Source: Aquarana catesbeiana
Taxonomy: Eukaryota > Chordata > Amphibia > Anura > Ranidae
DNA length: 64,000 bases
Assembly: GCF_042186555.1 (NCBI RefSeq)
Contig: NC_133336.1
Span: 36,216,838 to 36,280,837, forward strand
Direction of reading: 5' to 3'
Shown here: in pieces, positions 33,216 through 48,800 of the stretch
How positions within the stretch are numbered: the first letter of the stretch is position 1
How the letters are laid out: every line of letters begins with the position of its first letter
Translations under genes and position numbers: made by a program
Notes under the pieces: generated by a model
Databases searched by the model: none
What the model was told of the DNA's origin: nothing
What the model saw: the letters and a program-made list of their open reading frames with translations, nothing else

Positions 33216-34385
33216 ATGCAATTGGCCAAACGACACAGGACCAGAGCATCCACTCGGGGGACACCCGCTGGCAGGAGTCCCGGTGAAATCCGCCGCTATT
33301 TTCTACAACTGCAGGGCTCTTATCCCGGGGCTACAGTGGCAGCACCACGAGGCCCTCCACGTGGTGAGAAACAGGGAGCCCCAAGACAAGCTGAGGCCGG
33401 CTCCCCTCCTGTTTACCGACCTGCTCAGGAACTCTCCGCAGACTCCCGTGGGGAACCTCAACAGAACACGATGGCATCCCCACAACCACCCACATCCGTT
33501 TTACTTGATCAGGACATTAAAAGCCTGCTCCAGGCTCTCCCCACTAGATCGGACATTGAGGCTCTTATCCTCAAGCTCGAAGAAACACACCGCCGGGACA
33601 TCCAAGAAGTCAGAGGAGAGATCTCAAATCTGACAGAGCGGGTGTTTACCGGAGAGTCTTCGGTATCTTTATTAACGGATAGAGTGTCGGCACTGGAGCA
33701 GGCTAGAGACCAGCAGAGGGATGCCACCATAGCCCTGCAGTTGCATATGGAAGACGTGGAAGACCGCAGCCGCCGAAACAACTTGCGGCTTCGAGGGATC
33801 CCAGAAGCGGGCCAACAAGAGAATCTGGGAGAGACAGTGCGGGAGATTTTCCGCACAATACTGGAGGATCCTCAGCTGGAGATCGAACTAGATAGAGCCC
33901 ACAGGGCTCTCGGCCCCAGATCCGATGACCCGGAAAGACCGCGAGACGTGGTTTGCAGACTACACCGGTACACGCTAAAGGAGAATATCCTCCGACGCAC
34001 CTGGGAACATGGCGAGGTGGAGATAGAGGGCACGCGCGTGAAGATACTGCCAGATCTATCCAGAGCAACCCTGAAACGAAGAGCCCTCCTGCGCCCGCTC
34101 CTAGATCTGGCGAAACAGCAGGGTCTTACATATAGATGGGGATACCCCCTATCAGTGATGTTCCGCGGAGCAAGGGGCTCCTTCTCTCTCCAGCGCCCGG
34201 AGGACCTCCCGGCTCTCTTCCGTTTTATGGAAGCAGAACCGATCCAAGTTCCAGACTGGCTTCAATATCTTCCTCGCCCATCCGGAAGATCGGGATTCCT
34301 GAGACCACGTGACCCTATGCCGCCGAGACAGCAGAGGAACAGACGCAGGAACCGGTCGGCTTCGGGAGGTGATATGCGTGAGTAG
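33216..34385 (+). CDS. L1 ORF1 protein, 389 aa, intact
   Basis: This is an RNA-binding chaperone that coats L1 RNA and forms trimers in vertebrate L1s. The sequence shows a basic, proline-rich N-terminus, heptad-like leucines over about residues 95-180 (coiled coil), then DRSRRNNLRLRGIPE at 183-197, the signature start of the L1 ORF1 RRM. A C-terminal domain and an arginine-rich tail (RQQRNRRRNRS) follow. The first ATG gives 389 residues; M86 (MASPQPP) is an alternative start closer to the conserved core. No stops or frameshifts. Confidence 0.88.
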   Translation: MQLAKRHRTRASTRGTPAGRSPGEIRRYFLQLQGSYPGATVAAPRGPPRGEKQGAPRQAEAGSPPVYRPAQELSADSRGEPQQNTMASPQPPTSVLLDQDIKSLLQALPTRSDIEALILKLEETHRRDIQEVRGEISNLTERVFTGESSVSLLTDRVSALEQARDQQRDATIALQLHMEDVEDRSRRNNLRLRGIPEAGQQENLGETVREIFRTILEDPQLEIELDRAHRALGPRSDDPERPRDVVCRLHRYTLKENILRRTWEHGEVEIEGTRVKILPDLSRATLKRRALLRPLLDLAKQQGLTYRWGYPLSVMFRGARGSFSLQRPEDLPALFRFMEAEPIQVPDWLQYLPRPSGRSGFLRPRDPMPPRQQRNRRRNRSASGGDMRE

Positions 34386-35637
34386 GCCTTTGGCCGCCCA
34401 TTCTTACCCAGCCGCAACCTCTTATTGACCCGGCGGGTAGTCTCCGGGTCCCTGTTGACGGAATACTCCCACTGAACACTAAACTAGTCTCCCAAGCGTA
34501 ACGATCAAACCTCTGAGAGACCTCCGGCTGCTTAACATTCCCTACACCCTCTCTGTTTATCCCACCGGTACCGGTCCCATCTCACACAGAGGTCCCCCCC
34601 CCCCGTTTTGCCTGGGCGGTGTAACCATGCCGGTATAACTTTAACCGATATCTCTAGGGGCCCCACTAGGCTCTGAGCGCAACAAGACTCACGACACACA
34701 CAAAAGCTCATAGTGGACACCCCACCTGGACCTCCCCACAACCCCCCTTTACTCTTGGATAAAGAGGAACACCGCTTCACTAGAATGGGATTAACTATTA
34801 ACATCCCCTCCAAACTACCGTTGTATGATTAGCTACGAGGTGTGGGATTGTTGCCCCTGCAAGAGATTCGCTTACACCTTACCTCTTGGGGAGAGACGAA
34901 AGTACGCTTACTGCCTCAGCCCTGATATCCAGGAACTTTAAACCCCTATCAGAGTTGCGACTTTTTTATTTTCCCTGTGAGGTTGCCCGTACTTTGTCTC
35001 GCTATAATACGTCTTATTCTGTGTTATTACATTTTAAACATCATATCCTGGTGGCATGCCCCGGGATCGCGTTCCTGGCTCACCTGCTTTTGTGGTGTTG
35101 CGTTGGACGTTGTCCTGGGACGTCGTAACACAGGATGGAGAAGGGATGATTACCTACACAGCTATACTGTTGCCCCCATACGTTCATCGTTCTTACATTG
35201 GCGCCTAATTATATTTGCTTAATTATATATCTCCTACGTTCCATATCTGTTTATTTCATCAGACTGATTGTATGCCTTACGTCTAGCTACATACTTTTAT
35301 CAAATGACAAACCTAGATAGTCGGGTGTGGATGGAGGGGTACGGAGACTCTCCTCTTGGCCCTGTCCTTTCACCATCCCAACTAGGAGTGCGCTCCACCT
35401 ACGACTTTTGTCGGAGGAGTGTAATAGCCAATTAGGCTACACTAGTTTTCCTCTCTAAGCTGCACACCCTAGTTCCTCTCCTTTTTGTCTCCTACACTTG
35501 TAACTCTCTAGGGGTCCTGTCCCCCCCTATTCACCAACTTTTTACCCTTTCCCTTATACCATCCCCCCTCTTCTCCTTCCTCTCCCCCCTCAGGTCCCAA
35601 ATCCCTACTTTTTATAATCACCAGATAACTCGCAGAG
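34386..35637 (+). other. L1 ORF1-ORF2 spacer
   Basis: 1.25 kb without a long frame, ending in a C/T-rich tract just before ORF2. It is much longer than the inter-ORF gap of mammalian L1. It may hold signals for ORF2 translation, but nothing specific is visible. Confidence 0.6.
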
Positions 35638-38600
35638 ATGAACTCTCTAAACATAGTCTCCTTCAATGTGAAGGGCCTAAACACGCCCGAGAAGAGGCGG
35701 ATGTTACTACAGGATATGCGCCGCAAAGGCGCCGATATTGTTTTCCTACAGGAAACACACTTCAGAGAGGGGTCCTTGCCGACTCTTCAGAATAGATACT
35801 ATCCAATAGTGTACCATTCGAAATACAAGGAAGCTAAATCTAGAGGGGTTTCGGTTCTGATCTCAGCAAGGGTCCCTTGGACACACACAGATGTAAAACT
35901 TGACGGAGAGGGAAGATCTCTCTTCCTAAGAGGTAAGATAGGTGACGTTAAGATTACCTTGGCCAATCTGTACGCTCCCAATACGCACCAAGATACCTTT
36001 CTAAAGCGCCAGCTAGACCGACTCCATCAATTCGCGGATGGACAATTAATCATAGGAGGAGACCTGAATATCCCACTCACACCAACAGAAGACACTTCCA
36101 CTGGGGTGTCTTCGACATCTCGAGACCTACGCAAACGTATTAGTGCGACATTGCATTCTTTACAATTGATCGACGTCTGGCGTCTCTTTCATGCAGGAGA
36201 GAGGGACTACACCTTCTTCTCCAAGCCACATCAGTCATATTCTAGAATTGACTACTTCCTCATTCCCCACAGACACCTACATGCGATCAAAGAAACCACA
36301 ATAGGGTCAATTACATGGTCGGACCACGCCCCGATAACCCTCCGCTACGCTCTTTCTGACCTCACACGAACTTAAAGACCACCGTGGAGACTGAATGAGG
36401 GACTTTTGAAAGACCCAGCAATCATAGCTGAGGTAACTAAAGAAATAGGTCATTACTTCGCCTCTAATGATACCCCTGATAGTGACACGGGCTTGGTTTG
36501 GGAAGCACACAAAGCCGTTATTAGGGGAATACTTATCAAACATGGCTCACGCATCAAACAGCAGAGGACTGCACAACTGGAAACTTTACTTAAGACACTA
36601 GAATCGCTAGAGACACGCCATAAACAAACACCCACAAAACAACTAGGATCAGAATTAGACCTGGTTCGCATGCAGGTCACTGACCTCTTACGATATAAAG
36701 CAAAAGCGACACTTCAGATTACCCGACGGAAAATATATGAATCAGGCAACAAATGCGGTCGGTTGCTGGCTCAATCCCTTCGGGAAAAAAGACTTGCTAC
36801 ATATATTCCACATATCACGTCGGCTACAGGTCAGAAAATCTCTCTCCCCCAACAGATAGCACAGGAATTCGGCTCTTATTACTCGTCTTTATACAACTTG
36901 ACTGAAACACACACCCCCTCAGAGAAAACAACAGATTATCTAACAGCCTCCCTCATGCCGTCTCTCCCGGAAGACGCTAAATCACTCCTAGACAACCCTA
37001 TCACCCTGCCCGAACTACAAAATGCTTTAAAAAACTCCAAAACAGGTAAAGCCCCAGGACCAGATGGCCTCACCACCACCTATTACAAATCCTTCCTGCC
37101 CTCCCTAGGCGGACACATGGTTAGACTCTATAATGACCTAGGCTCAGGTAATAAACTCCATAGAACTACCTTACAAGCGCAAATCGCAGTCATACCAAAA
37201 GAAGGTAAGGACCCAGGCCTTTGTGGATCTTACCGCCCAATCTCCCTCCTGAATACAGACCTAAAACTCTTCACAAAGATCATTGCCACAAGACTGCAAC
37301 AACACCTCCCCGAGCTAATACACCTAGACCAGGTAGGCTTTGTCCCAACGAGGGAAGCTAGGGACAATACGACTAAAGTCCTCAACCTAATACACATCGC
37401 AAACAGCACTAAAACCCCATGCGTGTTTCTCGGGACAGACGCCGAAAAGGCTTTCGACCGAGTAAATTGGAAATTCATGTTCGCAACACTGAGATACATA
37501 GGCCTGGGAGACAGAATGTTAAACTGGATATCGGCAGCCTACCTGAACCCAACAGCAGTAGTCCGTACTAACGGGGTAATGTCGGAAATCTTTCCAATTA
37601 CCAACGGGACACGTCAGGGATGCCCATTATCGCCGCTACTCTTCGCCCTATCCCTAGAACCTTTCCTATGTCACGTCAGGCTAAATCATGACATCACAGG
37701 AGTAGAAATCAACAGAGAACAATTCAAGGTCTCTGCTTATGCGGACGACTTGCTGTTCTCCCTTACAAAACCCATCATCTCGCTCCCTAACCTTATGAAA
37801 GAATTTCACACCTACGGCCAACTTGCTAACCTGAAAATTAACTTCAGCAAATCTGAGGCAATGAGCATTGGAATCCCTACAACACAACTCTCACACCTCC
37901 AATCTGGCTTCCATTTTAAATGGTCCTCTACAGCACTAAAGTACCTAGGTACATTCATACCCCCAAAACTCTCCCAACTATTCAAGTTCAACTTTCCGCC
38001 CCTCTTAAATAAGGTCAAACAACTACTAGACAAATGGAACGGAGGGCTACACTCCTGGTTTGGCCGCTGCAGCATCCTCAAAATGTCGATATTACCCAAA
38101 CTCATATATATCATGCAGGCCATCCCAATCCGCATCCCGGCAGACTATTTCAATCAGATCAGATCAGCATTTATACAATTCCTAAGGGCGGGGAAGAGGC
38201 CGCGTCTACACCGGGGGATCCTCTCGCTGCCTAAACTTAACGGGGGATTGGCTATGCCCGATCTCCGGAATTACTATAGAGCTTCCCACCTGAGTAGACT
38301 CATAGATTGGTGTCGTCATGCAAACACCAAGTTGTGGACAAGACTCGAACAGGCACAGACTGAGCTCCCCCTGTCTAGAGCTCCGTGGTGTCACGCCCCC
38401 CTACCCAAGGATATTACACGCCACCCTTTAATAGGTAACACAATCCGGGTTTGCTCGCACTTGATACACAACTCCCCTCACTTCTCACGTAACTCTCCAC
38501 TCAGACCTATTATAGGTAACCCTCAATTTAAACCTGGGACACGGGATAGAAGTTTCTTGAGCCTGAAAGAGGAGGGTCTGTACCAAGCCTCTCACTTTAG

Positions 38601-39450
38601 CACTATGGGGAGGTGGAAAACTATCTCGGAGCTTACCGACCCTGACGGTCGGTTCCGGCTAGACTTTTTCAGAGCCATGCAGCTCCATCACTTTCTACGC
38701 TCCTTACCGCCTCCCCAGGATGCTAACCAACCTCTCACAACCATGGAGGCTCTCTGCTCAGAATCAGGAAATCTTCCACACGCACTCTCACTCACATACA
38801 AATTACTCATCACCCCGCCGGGAGACTATCAGATACAAAGCCTCACCAAATGGGAAAGGGAACTAAACTGCACTTTCACAACCAATACAAAACAACAAAT
38901 CTTAAGGTTCACGCATAAATCCTCTATCTGCACCAAAATCCAGGAAACCAATTATAAAATCCTTACACATTGGTACAGAACTCCGGCTCTCCTGAAATCA
39001 ATCTTCCCCTCTTCAGCAGATACCTGTTGGAGATGCCAGGAAGATAGAGGCACGCTCATCCACATTTTCTGGACCTGCCCTCGGATCCAGACTTTCTGGA
39101 GAGAAGTATGTCAGATAATGCAAAAATTCACTGAGCGCATTATCCCCGATGACCCAGCTTACTTTCTTCTTCATGCGACTGATATACCAGCACGGTCCTA
39201 CAAGAAATCAATCATACGACATTTCTTGGATGCAGCGAAGGCATGTATACCATCCTTCTGGAAATCCCCACACGCTCCATCCATAGCCTTTTGGCTTAAA
39301 AAAGTTGAGGAAATAAACCGGATGGAGGATTTGATCCTCACAAGCCAAGATAGACAGGAGCAATACACCAAAACCTGGCAACCTTGGAACATCTTCAAGT
39401 ACTCAGAGGAGGGGAAAACCCTTCTCACGGGTGACCCCATCCCTCATTAG
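35638..39450 (+). pseudogene. L1 ORF2 (endonuclease-RT), one in-frame stop
   Basis: The first 245 codons are an APE-type endonuclease: NIVSFNVKGL, FLQETHF, GGDLNIPL, SRIDYFL and WSDHAPI carry the catalytic N, E, D and H residues. A TAA at 36373-36375 then stops translation, but the same frame runs on for more than 1,000 codons. The RT follows with GKAPGPDGL, YRPISLLN, TDAEKAFDRV, RQGCPLSP and YADD at about 701-704. A C-terminal zinc knuckle reads CWRCQEDRGTLIHIFWTCP. The total would be 1,270 codons, normal for L1. With this stop the RT cannot be made as one protein; otherwise the copy looks fresh. Confidence 0.9.
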
Positions 39451-40032
39451 ATAACTAAAACTGGAGAATAAATGAAGACTGCCCTATCCCATCTCTGCGA
39501 GTTACCAATCCCACCTCCTCCCCCCCCCTCCCCGTTCTCACCCCCCCCCTTTTTTCCCCCCTTCTACCCATCTAACCTCCCTTTATCCCTTCCCCTCCCC
39601 ACCCCTTCTCTCTTTTCCTGCTCCATCCTTCAACCTCTCCTTATCTATTCTTTTCTGATGCCTATTTTCTCTATCTTTGGAAAATACAAAACTGACAGGA
39701 GATCATACACGTAAGGACTACGATCCCCAGAATCATCTGGACTCAAAAACAAGTTATATGGTTATATAGAGGAAATGAAAAGACAGGTCATATGTGTGTC
39801 ACATGACTATAATAAATAAATTCCTTACACCAATAACCATCTATTGACCACACAAAGGTTATAGTTTTGTTGTGCATTCTCTCATGTACTGTTCATCTAA
39901 TCTTAATCACTACATGTACCCTCTGTTGTGACTGTTGTAATTGCAACTATACCTTGTTATATGTATATGTATCCTGGCGAATTGGTTTCCTGATATAAAT
40001 AAACAATTTTGAAAAAAAAAAAGTGTCAGTTC

Positions 40033-41424
40033 ACCCAAAATGTCATGGGATGGTACAGGGGGCCCCTTTAATTGTTTGGGTATTTTGCAGGTCTGCCTAG
40101 CAATCTTCTTATTGGTTACAATGGCTTCCACGTTCCTGGCCTTCTGTATCACCAACGAGCTTCCCGCCCTCCCTTTCTTCCCGATTGCTTGGTTATGTTG
40201 CAGATTTTATGAGGAGGAATTATCATCTAGCGTTTTGCTTGATGGATGAATTACATTCTTTTTGTGGATGTTTTTTGGTGTTTTTTTATTGGCCTAATCT
40301 GGCTAGCTAGGCCAATGGTTATGTAGTTTTATTACATTTTTATTTATGGTTCATAATTTATTTGGGTTTCCCCTTAATGAATAAAGCAATGCAACCTTTT
40401 GGCCACGTTAAACCATATTTATGGTGTCCATGTATTTTGTTTAGTTATGATAATACTTCTCAGTGCACACCATGTGTACCATCCCAAGTAGTATTTCACC
40501 TCTGCATGTTCTTACTACCCGTGAGATGTAGAGAAACTACTGGTTGGTCTAATCAGTATCTACCAAAAAACAACGATTTTGGGTGGACTGACCCTTATTA
40601 TATACTATTCTGCTTTCAAGGTAACAGGAGGAGTTAAAACAAAAAAACAAAAAAAAATTTCATTTATTCTCTTCTCCACATTTCCCGAGAATTCGAGAAA
40701 GCATGATACATTTTACAGGTTGTTTCTAAGCATATATTTCTAGTCTCTTAACTAACACACTTTAGCTAATAGACTGAGAGATTTATCACTTTGCTTCTAC
40801 TGCAGAGTAAAATCTAGTCCCATGGACATCAAGGCAGGAGAGTTAGGAGCTTCTGGGACGTGATGCAATTTCAAATCATGCCTGCCATAGGCATCATAAT
40901 GATTTATGCCAACTGTAAAGCTTTGCTTAAAAAAAAAAAAAAAAAATTCCTTTCTTTTTTTTTTTTTTTTTTTTTACTGCAAGATTCAGTTCCTGGTAAT
41001 GTAAAATTATCAGAGATTGATCTGCAAACAAAGCGTTACAATAAAGTTTTGCCTTACAAAGCACGGAGAGAGCAGGAACCAAGATAATGTCCTGACTCAA
41101 TGCTGCCTACTTTCAAATTAGTTTCAAGTCGGAGAAAGGGGGCATGTGTGCTGCGCAGAACGGATAGAAGTGCAGATAAGGGTGCAAAGAACATTTATAA
41201 CAAGGTGAAAAGAAAAGAATGTTCTGTGAAATTCACAAAAGTTGTACAAGAGTTGAAACTTTTTATTTGCCTTTTATGCTCCTCTTTTTACAGTGAACAA
41301 AAGTTGGAAAGAAACATGCAGGGTTACAAAGGAAGGCAGGGGTTTCTTAATATTTTAATTTATGGCTCAGGAATTGAATGTCAGCGTTCTCAATAAACTA
41401 CGGTTGACTACGAATCATTTTTTT
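40033..41424. other. Intronic sequence, nothing recognised
   Basis: Contains A- and T-homopolymer runs at 40928-40945 and 40957-40975. No supported gene. Confidence 0.4.
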
Positions 41425-41864
41425 AAAAAGTGTCAGTTAGTGTCTGATATGTCACTAATCGCCACCACTACTAGTAAAAAAAAAAATAAAACAATTAATA
41501 AGTAAATCCCATAGTTTGTAGATGCTATAACTTTTGCGCAAATCAATCAATACACGCTTATTGGGATTTTTTTTTAACAAAAACATGTAGCAGAATACAT
41601 ATTGGCCTAAATTTAAATTTTTTTGGGGGGGGGGATTTGGATATTGTTTTTTTTTTTTTTTTTCAAAATTGTCGGTCTTTTTTTTGTTTATAGCACAAAA
41701 AAATTAAAACGGCAGAGGTGACCCAATACTACCAGGGTAGGGAAGAAAGAACATACATTTTATTTGGGTACAGCGCCACACAACCCCGCAATAACGCAGT
41801 GCCGTATCGCAAAAAATGGCCCGGTCATGAAGGGGGGTAAACCTTCCGGAGCTGAAGTGGTTAA
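41425..41864. mobile_element. TTAA-type element, left part missing
   Basis: It ends TTCCGGAGCTGAAGTGGTTAA-like sequence at 41864. The preceding 430 bp run antisense to 14310-14700 (TAGATGCTATAACTTTTGCG, then ACAAAAACATGTAGCAGAAT). Confidence 0.7.
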
Positions 41865-44560
<2,696 letters not shown>

Positions 44561-44719
44561 TTTACAGTATCTCACAAAAGTGAGTACACCCCTCACATTT
44601 TTGTAAATATTTTATTCTATCTTTTCAACACTTTTCAACAATGTTACATAGTTACATAGTAGGTGAGGTTGAAAAAAGACACAAGTCCATCAAGTCCAAC
44701 CTATGTGTGTGATTATGTG

Positions 44720-47700
44720 TCAGTATTTCATTACATATCCCTGTATGTTGCGGTCATTCAGGTGATTATCTAATAGTTTCTTGAAGCTATCAATGCTCCC
44801 CGCTGAGACCACCGCCTGTGGAAGGGAATTCCACATCCTTGCCGCTCTTACAGTAAAGAACCCTCTACGTAGTTTAAGGTTAAACCTCTTTTCTTCTAAT
44901 TGTAATGAGTGGCCACGAGTCTTATTAAACTCTCTTCTGCGAAAAAGTTTTATCCCTATTGTGGGGTCACCAGTACAATATTTGTAAGTTGAAATCATAT
45001 CCCCTCTCAAGCGTCTCTTCTCCAGAGAGAATAAGTTCAGTGCTCGCAACCTTTCCTCATAACTAATATCCTCCACACCCTTTATTAGCTTTGTTGCCCT
45101 TCTTTCTACTCGCTCCATTTCCAGTACATCGCTCCTGAGGACTGGTGCCAAGAACTGGACAGCATACTCCAGGTGCGGCCGGACCAGAGTCTTGTAGAGC
45201 GGGAGAATTATCGTTTTATCTCTGGAGTTGATCCCCCTTTTAATGTCTTCCAACATCGAAGTATTAGATAATCTTCCAAACTGAAGATATTAAACATCAA
45301 TTTCTGCAATGTAGCCAACAAGTCTACTCTCTATCACGATATACAACCAAGCAGGTGCATGCCAATATTCTGTTTGCTTTATTAGCAGCAGCTTGGCATT
45401 GCATGCCATTGCTGAGCCTATCATCTACTAGGACCCCCAGGTCCTTTTCCATCCTAGATTCCCCCAGAGGTTCTCCCCCCAGTGTATAGATTGCATTCAT
45501 ATTTTTGCCACCCAAATGCATTATTTGACATTTTTCTACATTGAACCTCATTTGCCATGTAGTCGCCCACCCCATTAATTTGTTCAGGTCTTTTTGCAAG
45601 GTTTCCACATCCTGCGGAGAAGTTATTGCCCTGCTTAGCTTAGTATCGTCTGCAAATACAGAGATTGAACTGTTTATCCCATCCTCCAGGTCGTTTATAA
45701 ACAAATTAAATAGGATTGGTCCCAGCACAGAACCCTGGGTAACCCCACTACCCACCCCTGACCATTCAGAGTACTCCCCATTTATCACCACCCTCTGAAC
45801 ACGCCCTTGTAGCCAGTTTTCAATCCATGTACTCACCCTATAGTCCATGCCAACGGACTTTATTTTGTACAGTAAACGTTTATGGGGAACTGTGTCAAAT
45901 GCTTTTGCAAAATCCAGATACACCACGTCTACGGGCCTTCCTTTATCTAGATGGCAACTCACCTCCTCATAGAAGGTTAATAGATTGTTTTGGCAAGAAT
46001 GATTCTTCATGAATCCATGCTGATTACTGCTACTGACATCATTCTTATTACTAAAATCTTGTATATAGTCCCTTATCATCCCCTCCAAGAGTTTACATAC
46101 TATTGATGTTAGGCTAACTGGTCTGTAATTCCCAGGGATGTTTTTTGGGCCCTTTTTAAATATTGGTGCTACATTGGCTTTTCTACAATCAGCTGGTACC
46201 ATTCCAGTCAATAGACTGTCTGTAAAAATTAGGAACAACGGTCTGGCAATCACCTGACTGAGTTCCCTAAGTACCCTCGGATGCAAGCCATCTGGTCCCG
46301 GTGATTTATTAATGTTAAGTTTCTCAAGTCTAATTTTAATTCCGTCCTCTGTTAACCATGTAGGTGCTTCCTGTGTTGTGTCATGAGGATAAACACTGCA
46401 GATTTGGTTACTGAAGCCCCCCGATTCACTGGTGAATACTGAGGAGAAGAATAAATTCAATACCTTTGCCATCTCCCCATCCTTTGTAACCAGATGTCCT
46501 TCCTCATTCTTTATGGGGCCAATATGGTCTGTCCTGCCTTTTTTACTGTTTACATACTTAAAGAATTTCTTGGGATTTTTTTTGCTCTCCTCCGCTATGT
46601 GTCTTTCATGTTCTATCTTAGCCGTCCTAATTGCACCCTTACATTTCTTATTGCATTCTTTATAAAGTCTGAATGCTGAAGACGATCCCTCCACCTTGTA
46701 TTTTTTGAAGGCCTTCTCCTTTGCTTTTATATGCATTTTTACATTGGAGTTAAGCCATCCAGGATTTTTGTTCGCTCTTTTAAATTTATTACCCAATGGG
46801 ATACATTGGTTAATGCCCTTATTTAATATGCTCTTAAAGCAAACCCATCTCTTCTCTGTATTCTTTGTTCCTAATATTTTATCCCAATTTATGCCTTTTA
46901 GCAAGGTTTGTAGTTTAGGGAAGTTGGCTCTTTTGAAATTCAGTGTCTTTGTATTCCCTTTATGTTTCCTATTTGTGTGATTTATACTGAAACTAATTGA
47001 CCTGTGATCGCTGTTACCTAAATTGCCCCGTATTTCCACATCTGTGATCAGGTCTGTATTGTTGGTAATCAGTAGATCCCGTAATGTTTTATTTCTAGTT
47101 GGTGCGTCTACCATCTGACCCATAAAATTGTCCTGCAAGACATTAAGGAACTGGCGAGCCTTAAATGAATGCGCGGTTCCCTCCGCCCAGTCTATGTCTG
47201 GATAATTAAAATCCCCCATTATGATAACACTTCCCATCCTTGCTGCTAATCCAATTTGTGATAGGAGATCAGTCTCCACTTCCTCCCTCAGGTTAGGGGG
47301 CCTATAGCATACTCCCAGTATTATTTTCCCCTTAGCTTCAGCCCTTTGGAGCTCTACCCATAAGGATTCCACCTCCTCACTAGCTCCCTCAGTGATGTCA
47401 TCTCTCACATTCACTTGTACATTATTATTGATATATAGGCATACCCCTCCCCCTTTTTTAACCTCTCTATCCTTGCGTTATAGGGTATACCCTTGAATGT
47501 TTGCCAGCCAATCATGAGAGCTGTTGAACCAGGTCTCTGAAATTCCCACAAAATCCAAATCCTCCTTGTACAACAGTATCTCTAGTTCACCCATCTTGTC
47601 CGCCATGCTCCTGGCATTGGTGAACATGCCACATAGTTTAGACCGGTCGCATATTGTCCTCGTATTGGGTGTTTCAAGATTGCAACTAGGACTTGCTACT

Positions 47701-47855
47701 ATACTCACCTTGTGTTTTTGTGCTTTGGTTAACCTACCACTAATGCCCCCAATACTACCCTCTGGAATATCTTCCGTGCTGGCTATCACTGTCTCTGGAC
47801 CCTCCCCCCCATCGCCTAGTTTAAAAACCCCTCTAACTTTTTTGGCCATCTTCAT
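44720..47855 (-). pseudogene. CR1 ORF2: APE endonuclease and reverse transcriptase, disrupted
   Basis: The endonuclease half shows GMFTNARSM, GISETWFN, VCYRPPN, MGDFNYPDIDW and LGNSDHRSI. The RT half shows SPGPDGLHPRVL, NYRPVSLTS, YLDFAKAFDTV, GVTQGSVLGPILF and FADDTKL. The C-terminal part (MWNSLPQAVVSAGS) follows in another frame. Lesions: an in-frame TAA at 47478-47480 after NIQGYTL, and a frameshift between about 45256 and 45330. Without them the protein would have a normal length for CR1. Promoter or start signals are not visible. Confidence 0.9.
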
Positions 47856-48014
47856 TCCCAGCAGATCTGCACCCTCTTCATTTAGGTGCAGTCCGTACCT
47901 TCTATAGTACCGGTTACCGACTGAGAAGTCGGCCCAGTCCTCCAGGAACCCAAACCCCTCCTTACTACACCAGCTCTTCAGCCACTTGTTTACTTCCCTA
48001 ATCTCCCTCTGCCT

Positions 48015-48800
48015 TTATGGTGTGGCTCGATGTACCGGTAGTATTCCTGAGAACACTACCTTGGAGGTCCTTTTCCTCAATTTAGCACCTAAGTCCCTAA
48101 AATCGTTCTTTAGGACACTCCATCTGCCTCTGACTTTGTCATTGGTGCCAACGTGCACTATGACAGCCGGGTCTTCCCCAGCCCCTCCCAGTAATCTGGC
48201 CACAAGATCCGTGATGTGCCGAACCCGAGCGCCCGGTAGACAACATACTGTTCGGCGCTTCAGGTCATGGTTACAGATTGCCCTCTCTGTCCTTCTAAGA
48301 ATTGAGTCCCCTACCACCAGAATCTGTCTTTCCTTTCCCTTTGCTGCCCCCCCCCCACTCTCACTGGAGGAGTTCTTCCCCTGGCAGCTAGGAGAGTCCC
48401 TCATCTCCAGCAGTGCTGGTCCCTGACTGGTTTCACCAATGTCACTCAATGGAGCGTACTTATTGGGATACTCCAGTCCTGGATCGGCCTCTCTGGCACT
48501 TCCCCCTCTACCCCTCCTGACTGTCACCCATCTACTCTTTGCTAGTGCCTGCACCTCTTTGTCTCCACCCGCCTCTGTGCTGGCCCCTGCCGGCACCTGC
48601 CGTGTACGTTCCTGGCTCACCTTTAGTATGGAGGGACTTCTCAGTGCTGACAGTTGCTTCCCCAGATTCAGAACCTGGGCTTCCAGGGAAACAATGTGCT
48701 TACATTTTGCACAGCAGTATTCGCACTCTATCGGATGATCAAGGAACGCATACATGCGGCAAGATGTACAAAGAGTCGCCTCTCCACACCCGCCGGGCAT
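48015..48800 (-). pseudogene. CR1 ORF1: zinc-finger and SGNH-esterase protein, stop near the end
   Basis: The N-terminus has paired cysteines (C11-C14 CTSC, then C26, C29, C30 and C33), a zinc-binding module. An SGNH hydrolase domain follows with VVGDSILRR (GDS at 164-166) and VHVGTND (218-221), as is known for CR1 ORF1. After LPVHRATP a TAA at 48015-48017 ends it early. The same frame continues through VNKWLKSW, FGFLEDW and GLHLNEEG, the last containing the expected catalytic histidine, and then directly into the ORF2 region. Apart from the stop it looks complete. Confidence 0.85.

Larger units (their letters stand above)
33117..40020 (+). mobile_element. Full-length L1-clade LINE
   Basis: The 12-14 base sequence AAAAGTGTCAGTTC at 33103-33116 recurs after the A-tail at 40019-40032, giving a perfect target site duplication. 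Between them lie a G-rich 5' end (GGGGGGGGCGTGGCC), ORF1, a 1.25-kb spacer, ORF2, a pyrimidine-rich 3' region, AATAAACAATTTTG and poly(A). Everything expected of a complete L1 is present. It is oriented antisense to the host gene. Only one coding lesion was found. Confidence 0.93.
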
